Assembly: GCA_020650975.1 (NCBI GenBank)
Contig: JAIPMN010019362.1
Location: 1 to 64,000 of the forward strand
Length of the DNA: 64,000 bases
Direction: 5' to 3'
Source of the DNA: Apostichopus californicus
Lineage: Eukaryota; Echinodermata; Holothuroidea; Aspidochirotida; Stichopodidae
Part shown: one piece after another, positions 23,410-35,853 of the stretch
How the letters are laid out: every line of letters starts with the position of its first letter
How positions within the stretch are numbered: the stretch's first letter is position 1
The notes under the pieces: generated by a model
What the model was told of the DNA's origin: nothing
The model's database searches: none
Seen by the model: only the letters and a program-made list of their open reading frames with translations
Translations under genes and position numbers: made by a program

Positions 23410-26400
23410 ATGGATGCTATCATTGACTTTAGGGAACTACGTGTAGAGTGGTGTAAGAAGGAGGACATATGTGTAGAAAACGCTATCTTATTGGTTGGTA
23501 GGCCTGTTAAAAATACGATAAGGTCGATGCTCTTGGTTCTATCAAAGGTTTTGCCTCATGGTATTAAATCAATTGCGAGGTAGATGTAAGAAGATGGACA
23601 ATCAACGTCCTGCCTGATAGATAGCGGCTCCCAAGTAAGTCTGTTGGCAAAAGGTTTTCGACAAGCTACAAAAAGACCGTTACCCAATGAAAGACCTATT
23701 GTGGTATGGAGGTGATGGTACGATGGATTAATTATCATGGTGCCACGTTTAGCTGAATTTGTCTTAAGAGTTCACTGGGATTCATACGCCTTGTAACACT
23801 TTGGGTATTATTACTCCCGACAAGAGGGACTCGAACGAAGTACCGTGTACGGTGGGAACAAACACAGGTATGTTTCGAACGCTATTTGAGGTGCACAAAA
23901 AAATCAGGAGATAATCCCACGGAAGTCTCATCACCGGTATGTACAAAGATGTTCCGTGAAACAGAGAGGGCGGAGAAGTCGGAGGGGTAAGGTTGGGGAG
24001 GTAAAGGTAAGACACAGGAGGGTGACATTCACACCACAACAGACAAAAAAACTCACGGCCGTAATAGGGAACCCACTGAGTTACCCCATTAAGGTCCTCG
24101 TAGACCAGCCAGTACAACGTTCTTCTATACAATTGAAGTGCGTACCACAACTGATTGAACTCCCGCCGATGACAGCAACTACAGTAAGGGTGATCATAAC
24201 GAAGGAACCGCAGGATCGACCTCTCTCCTGGATATATACCTGGTGAAGCTGCAGTACGAGTCTGGTGCCATCGTTTGGATGCTTCATCACAAGCAGCCAA
24301 GTATACACAGCGTGAAGCGAAATCAAATCCAGTACCTGGGGACTTCTTGGATGTACCTTTTACGTAGGGTCCCCTGACTACAGAGTGAAAGAACAGGTTT
24401 CTATCCGTGATGGCAGAGACGAAAGAGATGTTTTCGATGCAAGACTGGGATATTGGGGTGACAGACAAGGCCGAACATGAGATATCTCTCACGGATTATA
24501 GTCCTTTTAGAGAACGGTCCCGCAGGGTAGCCCCAGGAGATCTTCAAGACATACGAGAACACATTAAGAAGATTTTGGAACATGGTATCATTCGCGAGAT
24601 CCGAAGACAATATGCATCACCCGTTGTCCTGGTACGGAAGAAGAGTGGAGAGCTTCGATTATGTGTGGACTACACAACTCCTAATTCCCGTACAATCCCT
24701 GATCAATACACAGTACCCATCATTCAAAAAGCCATTGATTGTCTGAACGGTTGCCAGTGGTTTTCCTTAATTGACCTTAAATCTGGGTTTTATCCGACTC
24801 CCATGCGAGAAGACCATAAAGAGAGGACAGCCTTCGTTTGCCCTGCTGGATTCTATCAGTTCGAACGAATGCCCCAGGGGATAAGAGGGGCCCCAGCTAC
24901 ATTCCAGCGCCTAATGGAAAGATGCTTGACTGGGATCCACCAAGTCGAGGCCCTGGTTTACATGGATGACTTGATTATATATTCCAAGACGTTGGAGGAC
25001 ATGGATATTAGGTTAGAGAAGGTTCTGACTAGTCTAAAGAATACGGACTTAAAGTGTCTCCTGACAAATGTCAGATCTGCTGTACTTCGGTGAGATATTT
25101 GGGTCACATTGTATCAAAACAGGGTGTCCAGACGGATCCTGATAAGATATCGGCTCTGAAGACGTGGCCTCGATTCTTTTTAGGCTTATGTGGTTATTAG
25201 AGTATCTCTGTTTAAAGTGGGCTGTTTGTGACAAATTTAAGGATTACCTCTATCACGCTCAAAAGACGAAGGTTTTCACTGACAACAAACCCATTAACAT
25301 ATATTTTCAGTACTGCAAAGCTGTATGCTACCGGGCAGCGCTGGCTGGCTGATCTGTCCAATTACGACTTCACTCTCCATTACCGCTCTGGGAAGAAAAA
25401 CCATCGACGCAGATGCCCTATCTCGGAGACCATACAGCGATATCACCTATAAAGATGAAGACGAGCAGATGGAATGTAAGATCACTATGGACTCGAGAGT
25501 AAGAGAGAATGCTGATCAACAAGTTGAAGAGGAGTTACTTTCGGTGGATATGAGAAGATGACAGGTAGACTTTCTGCAGGACATTGACTATCCCTCAGAG
25601 GAGATTCTGTGGGTCCTAGCGCTAGCAGCCTCACCATCTCTTATCCCGGAAGCTTATACTGGTGTCGTGGGCACAAGCAACGATCCCTATTTACAAGGCA
25701 GGAATCCAGATATCAACCTTTTGAGAGATTGGGTAAAACTAGGAGAACAATCAAAGCAGACAGTCGGGTTGAGTAACGACAGCAAGTTGATGTTGCGGAA
25801 TTTAAGCGGTACGTAAGAGCGACGTCTTGTATCGTACGTCATATGATCCAAAGAAAAACGAGAAGAATTGTCAACTCGTCTTGCCGAAACCAAACAGAAG
25901 GGAAGTATTTGAAGCTTTTACATGACAAGAGTTGACATAGTGGAGTTGAGAGAACCATGGCGGCAATGAGAATGAGGTTCTACTGGCCGGGCATGACGGC
26001 CCAAGTAACCGAATGGGTCAGACAATGTATCCGATGTACTCCGAGGAAAACTCTCCCTTTAGTGGCCGCTCCTTTGGAAACTATCAGAACGACTGCACCC
26101 CTGGAACTGGTATGCATGGATTTTCTGTCACTTGAACCGGATAAAAGTGGTACTTATTCCATTTTGGTCATTACTGACCATTATACCCGCTACACCCAAG
26201 CAGTTGCAACAAATAACCAAACAGCACGTACCGTACCTAAAATTCTTTGGGAGAAAATTCTTCAGCCACTATTGCTTGCCTGTTAAGCTGCACTCAAATA
26301 GAGGGGCAAACTTCGAAAGCCGTCTTATTGCCGAAATAACCAAGCTGCTCGGCATAAAGAAGACCCATACTACACCTTATTACCCACAAGGGGACCCACA

Positions 26401-27545
26401 ACCGGAACGTTTTAATCGCGCCCTGTTGAACATGTTGGGGACACTGACTCCAGACCAGAAGACTAAACTGGGGCCAGTACCTGCCTGCCTTGGTTCACGC
26501 CTACAACTGTTCGGTGCCTGACTGTACAGGTTTTTCACCTTACTACTTGCTTTTCGGAAGGGAACCTTGATTGGCGGTTGATATAACCTATGGCGTTAAC
26601 CCAGACAGTAGAAGCTGTGGACAGCATATGCATAATGTACAGAAGTTGAAGGCTACTTGGCAACAGGCGTTTCAACTGTCTGAAAATTCTGCTGGAAAAC
26701 AAGAAGAGGCATGATAAGCGAATCAGGGCAAATCGACTCGAAATAGGAGGCGAGGTGTTAGTGTGCAACTTAGCACGCAAAGGGAAGTGCAAGTTAGATG
26801 ACAGATACTGACATATTCATTGTGGAAGAGTGAAAAGGGGATCTTCCGGTCTATCGAGTGAAGCCAAAGTATAAGGAAGGAAAGTCCCAAACTCTACATC
26901 GAAACCACCTGTGGCCAGTGGGATATATGCCAGCAATCGCCGAACAACAAAGCACAGAACGACCCAAAGCCTTTCTTAAAAAGGAGAAGAGAGAATGTAA
27001 AGAAAGACTTAAGCAAACTACTCAACACAAAGAGACATCGTCCAGCTCGGATAGCGAAGACGACATTGAGTATGTCGAAATTTGTTTGAGGCCAAACACT
27101 ACATCAAGTAAGGGAATGCTGAACTTGAATCCTGAGGCCCAGGAGTTCCGTCCAATACTTAAAGTACGCTTCAACCCATCGAAGTAACACAGGGGGAAGC
27201 TACAGAAGATGAAGGATGTGAAAATTCTGTTCTGGAAGACGTATGAAATGACTCCCTGGAGGAGACTAATGAAATTGAAAAGAAACCACTTTGCTAATCA
27301 AGAATCTCGAGGTTCTAGTCCGCATAAAGATGAGGATGACGAAATTACGGTTGAGCAAGGAACCCCAGTTCCCGAGGAAGGATCTGACCCCGACAAAGTC
27401 GACGAAGAGAGAACATATGCCCCAGAAGTGAAGGATGCGGAGGGGAGTGATGATGAATCGACTCCGTCTGAAGTTCCTAACAATGGTGTTAATGCTAATC
27501 ACTTATATAGAAAAAGCATTGGCTGGCGAACCTCATGCAGGAGAT
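23410..27545 (+). pseudogene. gag-pol remnant of the plus-strand gypsy element
   Basis: Fossil parts: a gag N-terminus from 23410 that starts MDAIIDFRELRVEWCKKE and resembles the N-terminus of PNMA-type Gag-derived proteins; a protease-like LIDSGSQVSLL near 23610; reverse transcriptase about 24407-25100 with LVYMDDLIIYSK; RNase H about 25160-25450; integrase about 25940-26525; a GPY/F-like tail with TLHRNHLWPVGY near 26890; then an acidic extension. Order is typical of Ty3/gypsy. Broken in several places. Confidence 0.9.
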
Positions 27546-27600
27546 AAATTTCCTAAACGAAACCGTCGACCTCCCACAGAAATCTACTGAACTAACATTA

Positions 27601-28192
27601 ACATTTCCTGACGGCAGGGATGCTGGTCACCTTGTCACAATATTCCGAACGATATTGGAACTGTTAAGAACTAATTAAGTGTTTACTATAAATATAATTA
27701 CATAGAAATTCATGGACAGGAAAATTGCAGCACTTAATGTTATTATAGGAGCTGTACAAGATTTCCAAACAATATTGATATTTCAGATCTGTCCAATTAT
27801 GAACATTTCAATTTTATTCCCTATCTACGATATGGGTGAAAAAGACCCTGGGCGATTTTCTCCCTACTGCTTTAGTAAAAATAATGCTTCAGTGAGTCAT
27901 TTAGTATGTGATGTGGATGTACAGTAAGTGAGATGAGGGAAATAAATAAATCGGCTAGCATCGGTCAAACAGAGGTGTCGCTATTAATGGCATGTTTGTG
28001 AAGGTGTACACCTGAACAGTCAACATCTCAATTCTTTTCTACATAAATTAAATGATCTTGCTTTTCTTTGGAGCAAATTACCTCACCTTGCATGATGGGA
28101 GTTAAAGCGTCTCACAGATTTAGCAAATAGATTAAATTTAAAGAAATGTAAACATAGGGCAACTAACAAATGTGTGGAAGGAATTTTCTTAC
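27601..28192. other. no gene recognised
   Basis: AT-rich DNA between the gypsy remnant and the first candidate exon of the minus-strand split gene. Short open frames only. Confidence 0.5.
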
Positions 28193-28270
28193 CTACTTTG
28201 TAACCTTCAATGGATATTATAAATTCCCCAAACTCACACATAACCCTTAGTGCTCTCCTGTTCACAAATT
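28193..28270 (-). CDS. possible 3'-most exon of the BEN/DUF4806-like gene
   Basis: Flanked by TTTTTAG on the 5' side and the donor GTAAGA at 28192. The 78-bp exon is open in one frame (phase 1 in, phase 1 out) as FVNRRALRVMCEFGEFII..., ending EGYKV. No domain assigned. Its place in the same transcript is unproven, because the upstream BEN-like exon carries a stop codon unless it is spliced differently. Confidence 0.3.
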
Positions 28271-28289
28271 CTAAAAATTAAGTATTCCT

Positions 28290-29150
28290 TATGCAGGAAC
28301 TGCTGTAAAATACGGCCTTCGCTTCTCATTTTCTTGTTAAAAAGTCATGATTTGCGAAAAGCCGTATCGTGATCATGTGATCTAAATTGATCTGTGACGT
28401 TATTATGATGACTGGAATCTTGCAGTGATACAGTATCAGCCTAGTTTACACATCATTCATTTATGTCAAAAGAGAGCAGGAAGATTCTCTAAGTGGAATT
28501 GAACCCTTTGGACATTGGATATCCCAAAACACGAATTACTATATGATGTACCACGATCCAGGAAGCAGCCAAAAGATCCTGTGGCCCACACCTGATTTTA
28601 TAATGTGAAGAGTTCAAGGTGATTCTTTTCAGTGGGGCTGAATCCTATAGTTCCATGGATATTCAAAAATACCTATGGCTAAAATAGTACACTTTACCAG
28701 AGTCTAACATCGACCTCAAAGGGCTCATGAGCCACACTAGATTCAATCGTGTGCAAAAAGACAAGGATTATTTGTGTAGTTTGCATTTTCCAACAAAATC
28801 CATTTACAACTTTTATCTAAACCGGGCCCCAGAGAACATCCATAAAGGGCTCAGGGGTCACACATAATTTCAGCTTATAAACAGACAGCATTATTTGAGT
28901 GGTTTTGGGCCCATAGGCCATTGGGATATCCCAAAATATCAATATTTTATTCCTGTAACAGGGCCCAGGCAGCAACCCCAAATGTCCAATGGCCCACACA
29001 CAAATGATTTGAAGTATCGAGAGAAGAGTTTGGGGATTCAATGAACAGTTTGAAACTGTCACTACACCACGTTTGTAATTCAACGAACTTTCACTTCTTG
29101 AGATATTTACAAATGGAAAATGTTTCACATACATACCAGGTTCACACACC
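28290..29150. repeat. hairpin plus degenerate tandem repeat
   Basis: A short imperfect inverted pair (ATACGGCCTTCGC at about 28303 and its near complement at about 28357-28369) is followed by three or four diverged units near 28540-29000. These share phrases such as CATTGGATATCCCAAAA and CAGGAAGCAGCCAAAAG, and are related in style to 3700-4240. No exon seen. Confidence 0.5.
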
Positions 29151-29910
29151 AGGCGCAGATCCAGGGGTCCAGACGAAAATTAGGCAGGAAAATCACTGAA
29201 TTCCAGGGAATATAAGCAGTGTTGATTTTATCCAGGGAAATCCCTGGAAGCGTAGTAAAGTCTGGTTTTTGTAACTCATTTAGAGCCAGGTAAAGGCTGG
29301 ACAAGCCTGAAGTGTTAACTCAGAATTACCCTGTCTATATTTGTGAGTGAAGAGCCAAGAAAAGCCTGGTATCCATACCCAGGATTACCCCGCAACAGCC
29401 AGGCATGCACACCTAGCAATACCTTGGAAGATTTTTCTAATAGGAAACCGAACCGTAATTGACATTACATTTTAAAAGGCACTTAATCTGGAATAACTAT
29501 CCTATTCTTCCTAAGATTTTAATTGACATTGAATTGGAGAGTGTGTCTTTCAGGCAGATTTGTCATACTCACCCAAGAAATACTCCAAACATGGACAGGG
29601 AAAAGTGAAAACAAATTCTAATATCAATTCAAAACAATTTGTTATTATGAGTTCCCAAAAATTCAAAGAAAAGTTGTAAAGTTGTAATTTCAAATCTTCG
29701 GCCCTTCTTCAGTTGATCCCTCAACTTTGAACGAACTATGGACAGGTTTGTACTGAACTTTGATGACACAAGATCTGAAACGATAGGAACATAAAGTAAA
29801 ACTTGGATGGGTTGGGCAGAGCCAGAGTTCAATCATAAAGAGAGCTCATAATTATTATAACTGTGAAGGAAGCCTTCATACATTTACTTACTTTCCAGCA
29901 ATTCTCTTCT

Positions 29911-30069
29911 CTACGTGTCCAGTGCTGGCCCCAGCCCCGCAATTTTATTGGCATGCCTTCCGAGCACGCTCCAGGACTTCAGCTCCTCAGACGTAAACAG
30001 CAGATTTCCCAATTTGCTTACTGTCTGAGAAGCTGAAGTTGATAGCCTTATTATGACTTCTAGTTCTTC
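29911..30069 (-). CDS. BEN-like domain exon
   Basis: After a 3' splice site (GTAATTTCAG) the frame reads EELEVIIRLSTSASQ, then KLGNLLFTSEELKSWSVLG, then IAGLGPALDT and a stop TAG at 29913-29911. The LFTSEEL...S.LG...ALD pattern fits the C-terminal half of BEN domains, which bind DNA or chromatin partners in metazoan regulators. A strong donor (GGAAA/GTAAGT at 29891-29886) lies just past the stop, so alternative splicing is possible. The incoming phase is 0 for this frame, whereas the upstream exon at 30534-30598 ends in phase 2, so a further exon or a defect lies between. Confidence 0.5.
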   Translation of the reverse strand, partial: EELEVIIRLSTSASQTVSKLGNLLFTSEELKSWSVLGRHANKIAGLGPALDT

Positions 30070-30117
30070 CTGAAATTACGGAAGGCCATTAGGGCCAAGG
30101 TTGTTTCCTGTTCTCTT

Positions 30118-30325
30118 GAAATCCGAAATCAGAATTTTTAAAATCCGAAATGTATTTCTTAAAATCCGAAATCTGCTTTTTCAAATCAGAAATGTAGACT
30201 TATCAAATCCGAAATGTATATTTTAAAATCAGAAATCTGTTTTTTCAAATCCGATATCTATTTTTATAAATCATAAATCTATTTTCGGAAATCAGAAATC
30301 TTATTTTTCCAATCTGAAATATATC
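30118..30325. repeat. 27-30-bp tandem repeat (AAATCCGAAAT)
   Basis: About seven units built on AAATCCGAAATNTNTTTTT with many changes. It lies in an intron of the minus-strand gene. Confidence 0.88.
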
Positions 30326-30533
30326 TTTTCTTTAGCGTTTGTAACTTTAATTATTGGTTATTGTCAAGTTTGTTGAAGGTCAACATTGTGCACTCTGTCT
30401 TTGAGCACAAAAATTCATCAATTTCAGACGTTCTCTCAAAGATAATAATATAAATATAATAAATACCATACATTAAAGTGCTGTTGTCATCAAATAAAAC
30501 ATGCTCAAGAGCACTTTACAAAAGAACCAATAC

Positions 30534-30598
30534 CTGCAAGATGGCACAACCTTCATGAGCTCATCTAAACCAATCCTCAGGACATCATCTGCAGTTTT
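30534..30598 (-). CDS. exon of the BEN/DUF4806-like gene
   Basis: Bounded by TTTCTTAG and a donor CTTGCAG/GTATTG. It is open as KTADDVLRIGLDELMKVVPSC (65 bp, phase 0 in, 2 out). The incoming phase matches the exon at 31564-31650 exactly. The sequence is an amphipathic helix of a kind found just before BEN domains (inference). Confidence 0.5.
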
Positions 30599-31563
30599 CT
30601 AAGAAATTAAAAAGAAATACTACAAAGTATTTGTCAATAAAAATTCTACCCCTCTTCTAAAAAGCACATTGTTGTAAATTACCCACCTCACACATGCATG
30701 ACTGGTGGCCTTTGAATACATATTTAAGCAGTATCATGCAACAATCAATGACCAGCTTTCCCAAGCACAGAAAGTATCATTTCAAAGAGTGACCCAATTG
30801 ATGCACAAATTTAAAAAAATCAATGTTATCAAGATTGCAAAAAACAGTAACCACTGCTCCAACTTCTACATAGTACATATCTCATTTTCAGATATGAAAT
30901 TCGGAAATTTATTCAGTAATAATAGATAATGCATTTGTACAATTACATTTCATTGACAATCAGCGCTGAAAATAATATGCTTTCATTTCTTTCAAATGAA
31001 GTTGGTCATTTAAACCTGAAAACGAGCGATGTAAACTATATCACTTAACGGGGTAGGCCAACATGTAATAACAAAACAGTTAGTAAGAGATTAATAATTG
31101 TGTTTGTATACATCCCACTTTTCTAAAACAATGAAATACATATCAATATTTAAGAATCGGTCTTCTATGGCATGAAAAATTATTTTGTGCAATTCATTTG
31201 CTATTTCTACTCAATAAACTTTCAATATCTCCGTAATGGAAAAGGGTATGTTATTCACCAAACACCAAAATGTGGATTGTAAAAATACCAAATTAGCTGT
31301 AGTTTCCCAAAAATCCCATCCAAATGATTTTTTGTGAGTGGCCACAGAGCTACAGCTACCTGACTGTTGACGGAGCTCGTCATTCAACGCATCAACATGT
31401 AAGGCTGACAGAGTGTTGCTATAGTTTACAAGTTGTCTTAAATCAGCATTGATAACTTTTTATGAATGATTTTCCAACTGGTAATGTAAGGTCATCATTT
31501 CCTTTGGTAATCATTTTTTGCTAAACAAATATGAGGTGGTGAATACAGCTCAGTTAGGTTTAC

Positions 31564-31650
31564 CTGTTCTTTCAAGATGGCTTCAATTGTTGTGTCTTGA
31601 CACTCGTTTTGCAGCAGAAAATCAACCAGCTGTTGATGCGAGCCCTCCAT
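31564..31650 (-). CDS. exon of the BEN/DUF4806-like gene
   Basis: 87 bp between TTAATTTCAG and GAACAG/GTAAAC, phase 0 on both sides. It reads MEGSHQQLVDFLLQNECQD then TTIEAILKEQ. The SHQQLVDFLLQNE stretch echoes the FEEFSQKLED helix in the previous exon. It joins in phase with both neighbouring exons (34437-34629 and 30534-30598). Confidence 0.55.
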
Positions 31651-33569
31651 CTGAAATTAATAATAATAGAAATATGGACAAAACAAGAACAGTACATTGG
31701 TAGCTCAATCAACCAAGTGTGTTTAAATTAGTGATTTAGATCACTGTGATTTAAACAGCCAAACCTGATTAAAAATTGCTATTTATATTAAATGTTTGTT
31801 TTTTCAACTACTGATATAAATAACTTTTGGATTTTTATCCCCATGTTTTTGACTTTTTATTCCATTTTATCTCATTTTACTACTGTAAGAAAGTAATGCG
31901 AGGTAGCTTTTCTACTTTCAGATTTATTAAGCATATAGCCCATGCAACTTGTAACATTAATCATTATGCAACATCATATAAAATATGATAATTTAATCAT
32001 CTGACCTGTAATAAAACTAAATTTTAATAACAAAAATAGGATTTCAAAAATACCATTCCATTAGACACGAGAGTGTAACAATCTTACAGGGAGTGATTTA
32101 TACAGTCATACTGTAATTGAAATCGCAATGAGAAATGTAAAGCTAAATTTTAAATAACTTGCTTTAATGGTTTTATTGTTCGAAACTTTTCGGCACAAGG
32201 CTTCACTAGTGGCTGCTTATTTAAGAGCAATCCTAATTCACATGCCCATAATTTTTCTCTCTCTCCAAACTAAATTAATCCTATATGCTCACACTATTCA
32301 CTGTAGACATTAGGGGCTCATTAATGACTAAAACATATAGTTACCTTCACATTTTCATTTATCATAGACATGTGAAATTAGAGACAAATCGTAGTTCAAT
32401 CAAATAAATTGCCAACCCAGAGTCTAATGCAAATGGTAGCTGGGGACCGCCCCCCTTTCCTGACCTTCTGGTGGTTTAATTTTCAAAAACACAACTTTTA
32501 TCAAGAGGATTACACACCTCCCTTAGACCACTCCACCATGCCCCACCCCCCTCCCCACAATTCCCCACTTTCAGGGACCAAATCACTGGTTGAATGCTAC
32601 ATTGTGTGAATGACATTGTCAAACATGAGGACAATACAAGTAAGGTAGTGGACACTGACTGGCAATAATCTCCCCAAATATTCTGAAAAAAAGAATACTG
32701 TTAATGCTAGGACATTGTGATGAATGCTGAAGGGAATGTTACATGAATACATGAGGACAATATACAGTAGGACACTATGACTGACAGTAGTGCTTCCAGT
32801 GTTCTAAAGAAACTTAATTCAGTAATGAAGTTGTACATGAAGTAAGATAGTACATCATATATAGTACATAAACACAAATTGATGTAAAAGCTACTTACAA
32901 AAATTGGATGTAGTCATTTTTCAGGAAACATTTTCTACAACTTTTTGTTCGATCTCCCATGAATGTCAGTGAACTTGCATTCAGTCTTAGGTCTACGTGT
33001 ATGCAGTAAGGTAACGAGTTGTTTGATATGCATTGGGGTTGAAATATCATGATTTGCACAATATTTTAATGGATTCTGGGTTTTAGTTTTGCCTGCTTTG
33101 AGATTGGATGGGATTTTTACCACTGTTGTTGTGGTTTTGCTAATATTGTTATATTTTTCGTATGTGCAAATAAATTGTGCAAGAATGCTTTTGCAGATCA
33201 TAAATGACGGTGTTAAAACCTAACTTTATGTTTATGATGCAATCATAATAAAGGTCACTTTGTCCCAGGGTCTCATTTTTAGAAGCATATCTTTACTAGA
33301 ACGTGTGATATTTTTGTACTTTGCAAAAACCGACAGCATATTGTCACTGAGCATTAACGGTAGTCTGTATTGGCCCCAAATTTCATCATGCTACAATTTT
33401 GCAAGAAGTTTTGCAAAAGTACTTTATATAAAGAGATATTCACTTTAAAAATCATGTCATTCTAAATGAACACATAAGATTACTGAATGCCTTGGTGAGG
33501 TAATTTCCTCCAGGCACAGTGTGGTAAGAAAATACGTTAAGAATGTTGACCAAAAGTGACCATATTTAT
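31651..33569. other. intron, no exon recognised
   Basis: AT-rich intron of the minus-strand split gene. Short GGACATTGTGATGAATG-like phrases recur near 32640-32830 as a weak local repeat. Confidence 0.5.
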
Positions 33570-33960
33570 ACAACGGGGCCAATACTGCAGCGAATCACAG
33601 AAAAAACCAACAAAAATATAAAAAAGGTCATCACAGGTAAAATTTAGGTCAACGGTCACCCGGAAGCAGGTCGACTATTGGATTACAATAGCGTAACTCC
33701 CAATAGCCCTAATGGACATTCCGTTCTCAAGTTATTGCCGAAATACTAGTTTTTCACCACAAATTTACCTTTGGTGACCTTGGATCACGTGACCGTTATG
33801 TTTCAAAATGATCCCCTGCCCCGTTCACAACTTTTGCCATAAATATCAACAGTGTCGGCTCTTTGCCGAAAAAACACATGGCCCACCAATCGGCCCACCA
33901 TAACTTGAGAACCGGGTGTCCCATTTAAGCGGGAGTGGGCTCTTTCTGTAGAGCTCATAG
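33570..33960 (-). repeat. dispersed repeat, copy B
   Basis: Inverted copy of the segment at about 600-1000. Shared blocks include CTATTGGATTACAATAG, TACTAGTTTTT, ACCTTTGGTGACCTT and the run around CCGTTATGTTT. Lies in an intron. Confidence 0.75.
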
Positions 33961-34436
33961 AGCTCTATCATATATTAAAATATTGACAAACATTTTTTCT
34001 TTGCCCTTTTTCTTGCAAAATAAGCATATTTTTTTCCGATTTCACCTTTAGGTCACATGTTGTTTGACATGCTGATTCCAAAAAAAACAACACAAGAAAT
34101 CTGTACGACCATCCTAACACAGTTTTAAACTACCCTAAAAACTTTGACCTCTGATAACTTCGCACGTACGCTCTTGGGGCCCACAAAGGGCAAACAAAAA
34201 GTAATGGGGACCCTTTTTGGCAGCTCCCAAAAATGTGAAAAGAATAAAGATAACCGAAGGTCTGACATCAAAACCAATCGGAAAGCTCTTGCAATAATGA
34301 ACTGTAATAAGTATTTATATATCCAATAACAGGTACTTATATAGGCAACCCTTTCAAGTTTTAAATATGAAAAAAGGAATTGTTAAATTTAATTTATGTA
34401 TATTTAAAATGTATGTTCTAGCGACAAAACACATAC

Positions 34437-34629
34437 CACAAGATTGCGAAAATCTGCATCCTCTAGTTTTTGGGAAAATTCTTCGAAGGATTCAGTTGAG
34501 GAGTGGAGATCCATTTTGAAAACCTCATCCCGGTCATCATCTTCTGGAAGGTGACTAATCAGTGCCACCTTAATTCGGGCAATCTCACTTGCCAAGTTTG
34601 TCACTTTCAGTTTCACCTCTTCCAATGTT
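34437..34629 (-). CDS. DUF4806-like exon of the split gene
   Basis: A 193-bp exon between ATATTCAG and CTTGTG/GTATGT, phase 2 in and 0 out. It encodes TLEEVKLKVTNLASEIARI (coiled-coil-like), then ISHLPEDDDRDEVFKMDL, then STESFEEFSQKLEDADFRN. The last part resembles the start of DUF4806 (a Pro/Leu region, a short EEF..LED helix, then F..LV), a domain common in large invertebrate families of unknown function. It is followed in phase by 31564-31650. Called by pattern; a profile search was not possible. Confidence 0.55.
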
Positions 34630-35596
34630 CTGAATATTTCAAGATTAATATCTATGTGAAAATTTATGAACATGAAGTTTTTTTTAAATTAATTATGTGG
34701 TTGAGGGAGGGGAAGGGATGCTTACCACAAATTCTTGGTCGTCCGTTTATCGCCTTGTATACATTCTCCCCTCTGCTGTTGCAATTTTAACAATTTCATG
34801 ATGTAGATTTGTAACCAATTTGGCCCAAATTGTAGGACAATATTGCCCAAGTTATAGAACCATTTTACCTGAATGTTTGGGTGATATAAACTGTGGGCAG
34901 ATTTCCCCCAGCTCTTTCCACCCATGGACTTTTTGCTAAAATTTGTTTTGACAATTTTTCAGGAGCTCAATGCAGTTAGATATGCTTATAGCAGACGGCT
35001 AAGTATATTGTAAGGACTTCTGCGGTCCCTGCACCTCAATTCTCTAAATTGTGAGAAATGGGCAATGTTTGAATGGCGCTCACCATCTCTCGGACTACGA
35101 GATTAAAAGTGTTGCCCCAAATATAGTAAAGTCAAACAAAACACGTTAAAATACAGTGTTAATCGTTAACTGGCCACCAAGTCTATTACTATGCACCCAG
35201 TTTCGTATATGTCAGATTTGACTGAGGTTTGTATTGTAAGCACTTTTGAATATGCGCATATAAATGCTGCTATATATATATAGAAACAAATATAATTATT
35301 GTCCATCCAGGAGGTGAAATATTTACTTTATTGAAAGACAAATTAGGTAGATCTTTGTAAAAGATAAAAGATGATACTAAATAACCATGAAGTAAAATTA
35401 TAGATTAAAAGAAAATGGATCATTCTTAAGTTGCACCTAATGACTTGTCTAAAGTGAATCTGCCCTGCAATGCATTCATGCATATTTGTAAAAGGAAGTA
35501 TCCCAAATATTAATCTTTCTTCGAAAAATAACCTAGGGTATCGAACACCTACCTCACCTCCAGTTGGAAAGCTGCAAAGTACACTACCAATTTGAG

Positions 35597-35763
35597 TTAA
35601 GCACCCTGTCAAAATAGCTGCAGCCACCTGCGGAGATTAAATTGGACAATACAACAACCTAAGACACCATTGTGACTAGGCTGCAGCCCTTGTTCAAGAT
35701 CTGGATGCAGCCCTGCAGCTATGCTGCATCCTTTCAGCAGCCTATTTTGACAGGGTGCCTTAA
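35597..35763. mobile_element. TTAA-flanked miniature element (piggyBac-type MITE)
   Basis: TTAA at 35597-35600 and at 35760-35763 flank about 159 bp whose ends are near-perfect inverted repeats (GCACCCTGTCAAAATAGCTGC on the left, GCAGCCTATTTTGACAGGGTGC on the right). The inside is a run of CTGCAGCC-like repeats. TTAA duplication is the hallmark of piggyBac transposition. Non-autonomous. It lies 40 bp from the donor of the exon at 35804-35853. Confidence 0.85.
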
Positions 35764-35803
35764 CCCAGTATAGCAGCTATGTAACATATTGTATATTACT
35801 TAC

Positions 35804-35853
35804 CCATTAACTTCTGAATTGCACCAGGTACATCTTTTCTGACCTCTTTTAAA
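35804..35853 (-). CDS. short duplicated exon of the split gene (copy 2)
   Basis: 50 bp between CCATCAAG and ATGG/GTAAGT, phase 2 in and 1 out, reading LKEVRKDVPGAIQKLM. It is clearly related to the 3' part of the exon at 36630-36712 (LEEVEGDESGGIQKVM), including the same splice-site positions. Because phase 1 out does not fit phase 2 in, the two copies cannot be joined directly to each other or to 34437-34629. They may be alternatives, or an exon is missed. Confidence 0.5.

Larger units (their letters stand above)
22369..27600 (+). mobile_element. Ty3/gypsy LTR retrotransposon, second element, broken
   Basis: A plus-strand element that starts about 25 bp after the first element ends. A long 5' LTR (about 22369-23258) is followed by a leader with GGGGGCCTATCCGGGA. 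Then come gag, protease, reverse transcriptase, RNase H and integrase fragments, and an acidic C-terminal extension to about 27545. I could not find a matching 3' LTR before 28000, so the copy appears to lack its right end. It belongs to a different gypsy lineage from the minus-strand neighbour. The reverse transcriptase part is long and well preserved, but the whole is broken in several places. Confidence 0.9.

Noticed and set aside
23782-24492. 236-codon minus-strand open frame
   Set aside because: Antisense to the protease and reverse-transcriptase part of the plus-strand gypsy element; no independent motif.
27750-28000. 3' LTR of the plus-strand gypsy element
   Set aside because: No sequence matching the start of the 5' LTR (TGTTAGGGAGCAGG) was found here.
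35343-35627. 94-codon minus-strand open frame
   Set aside because: Runs into the TTAA-flanked MITE and has no splice or family support.
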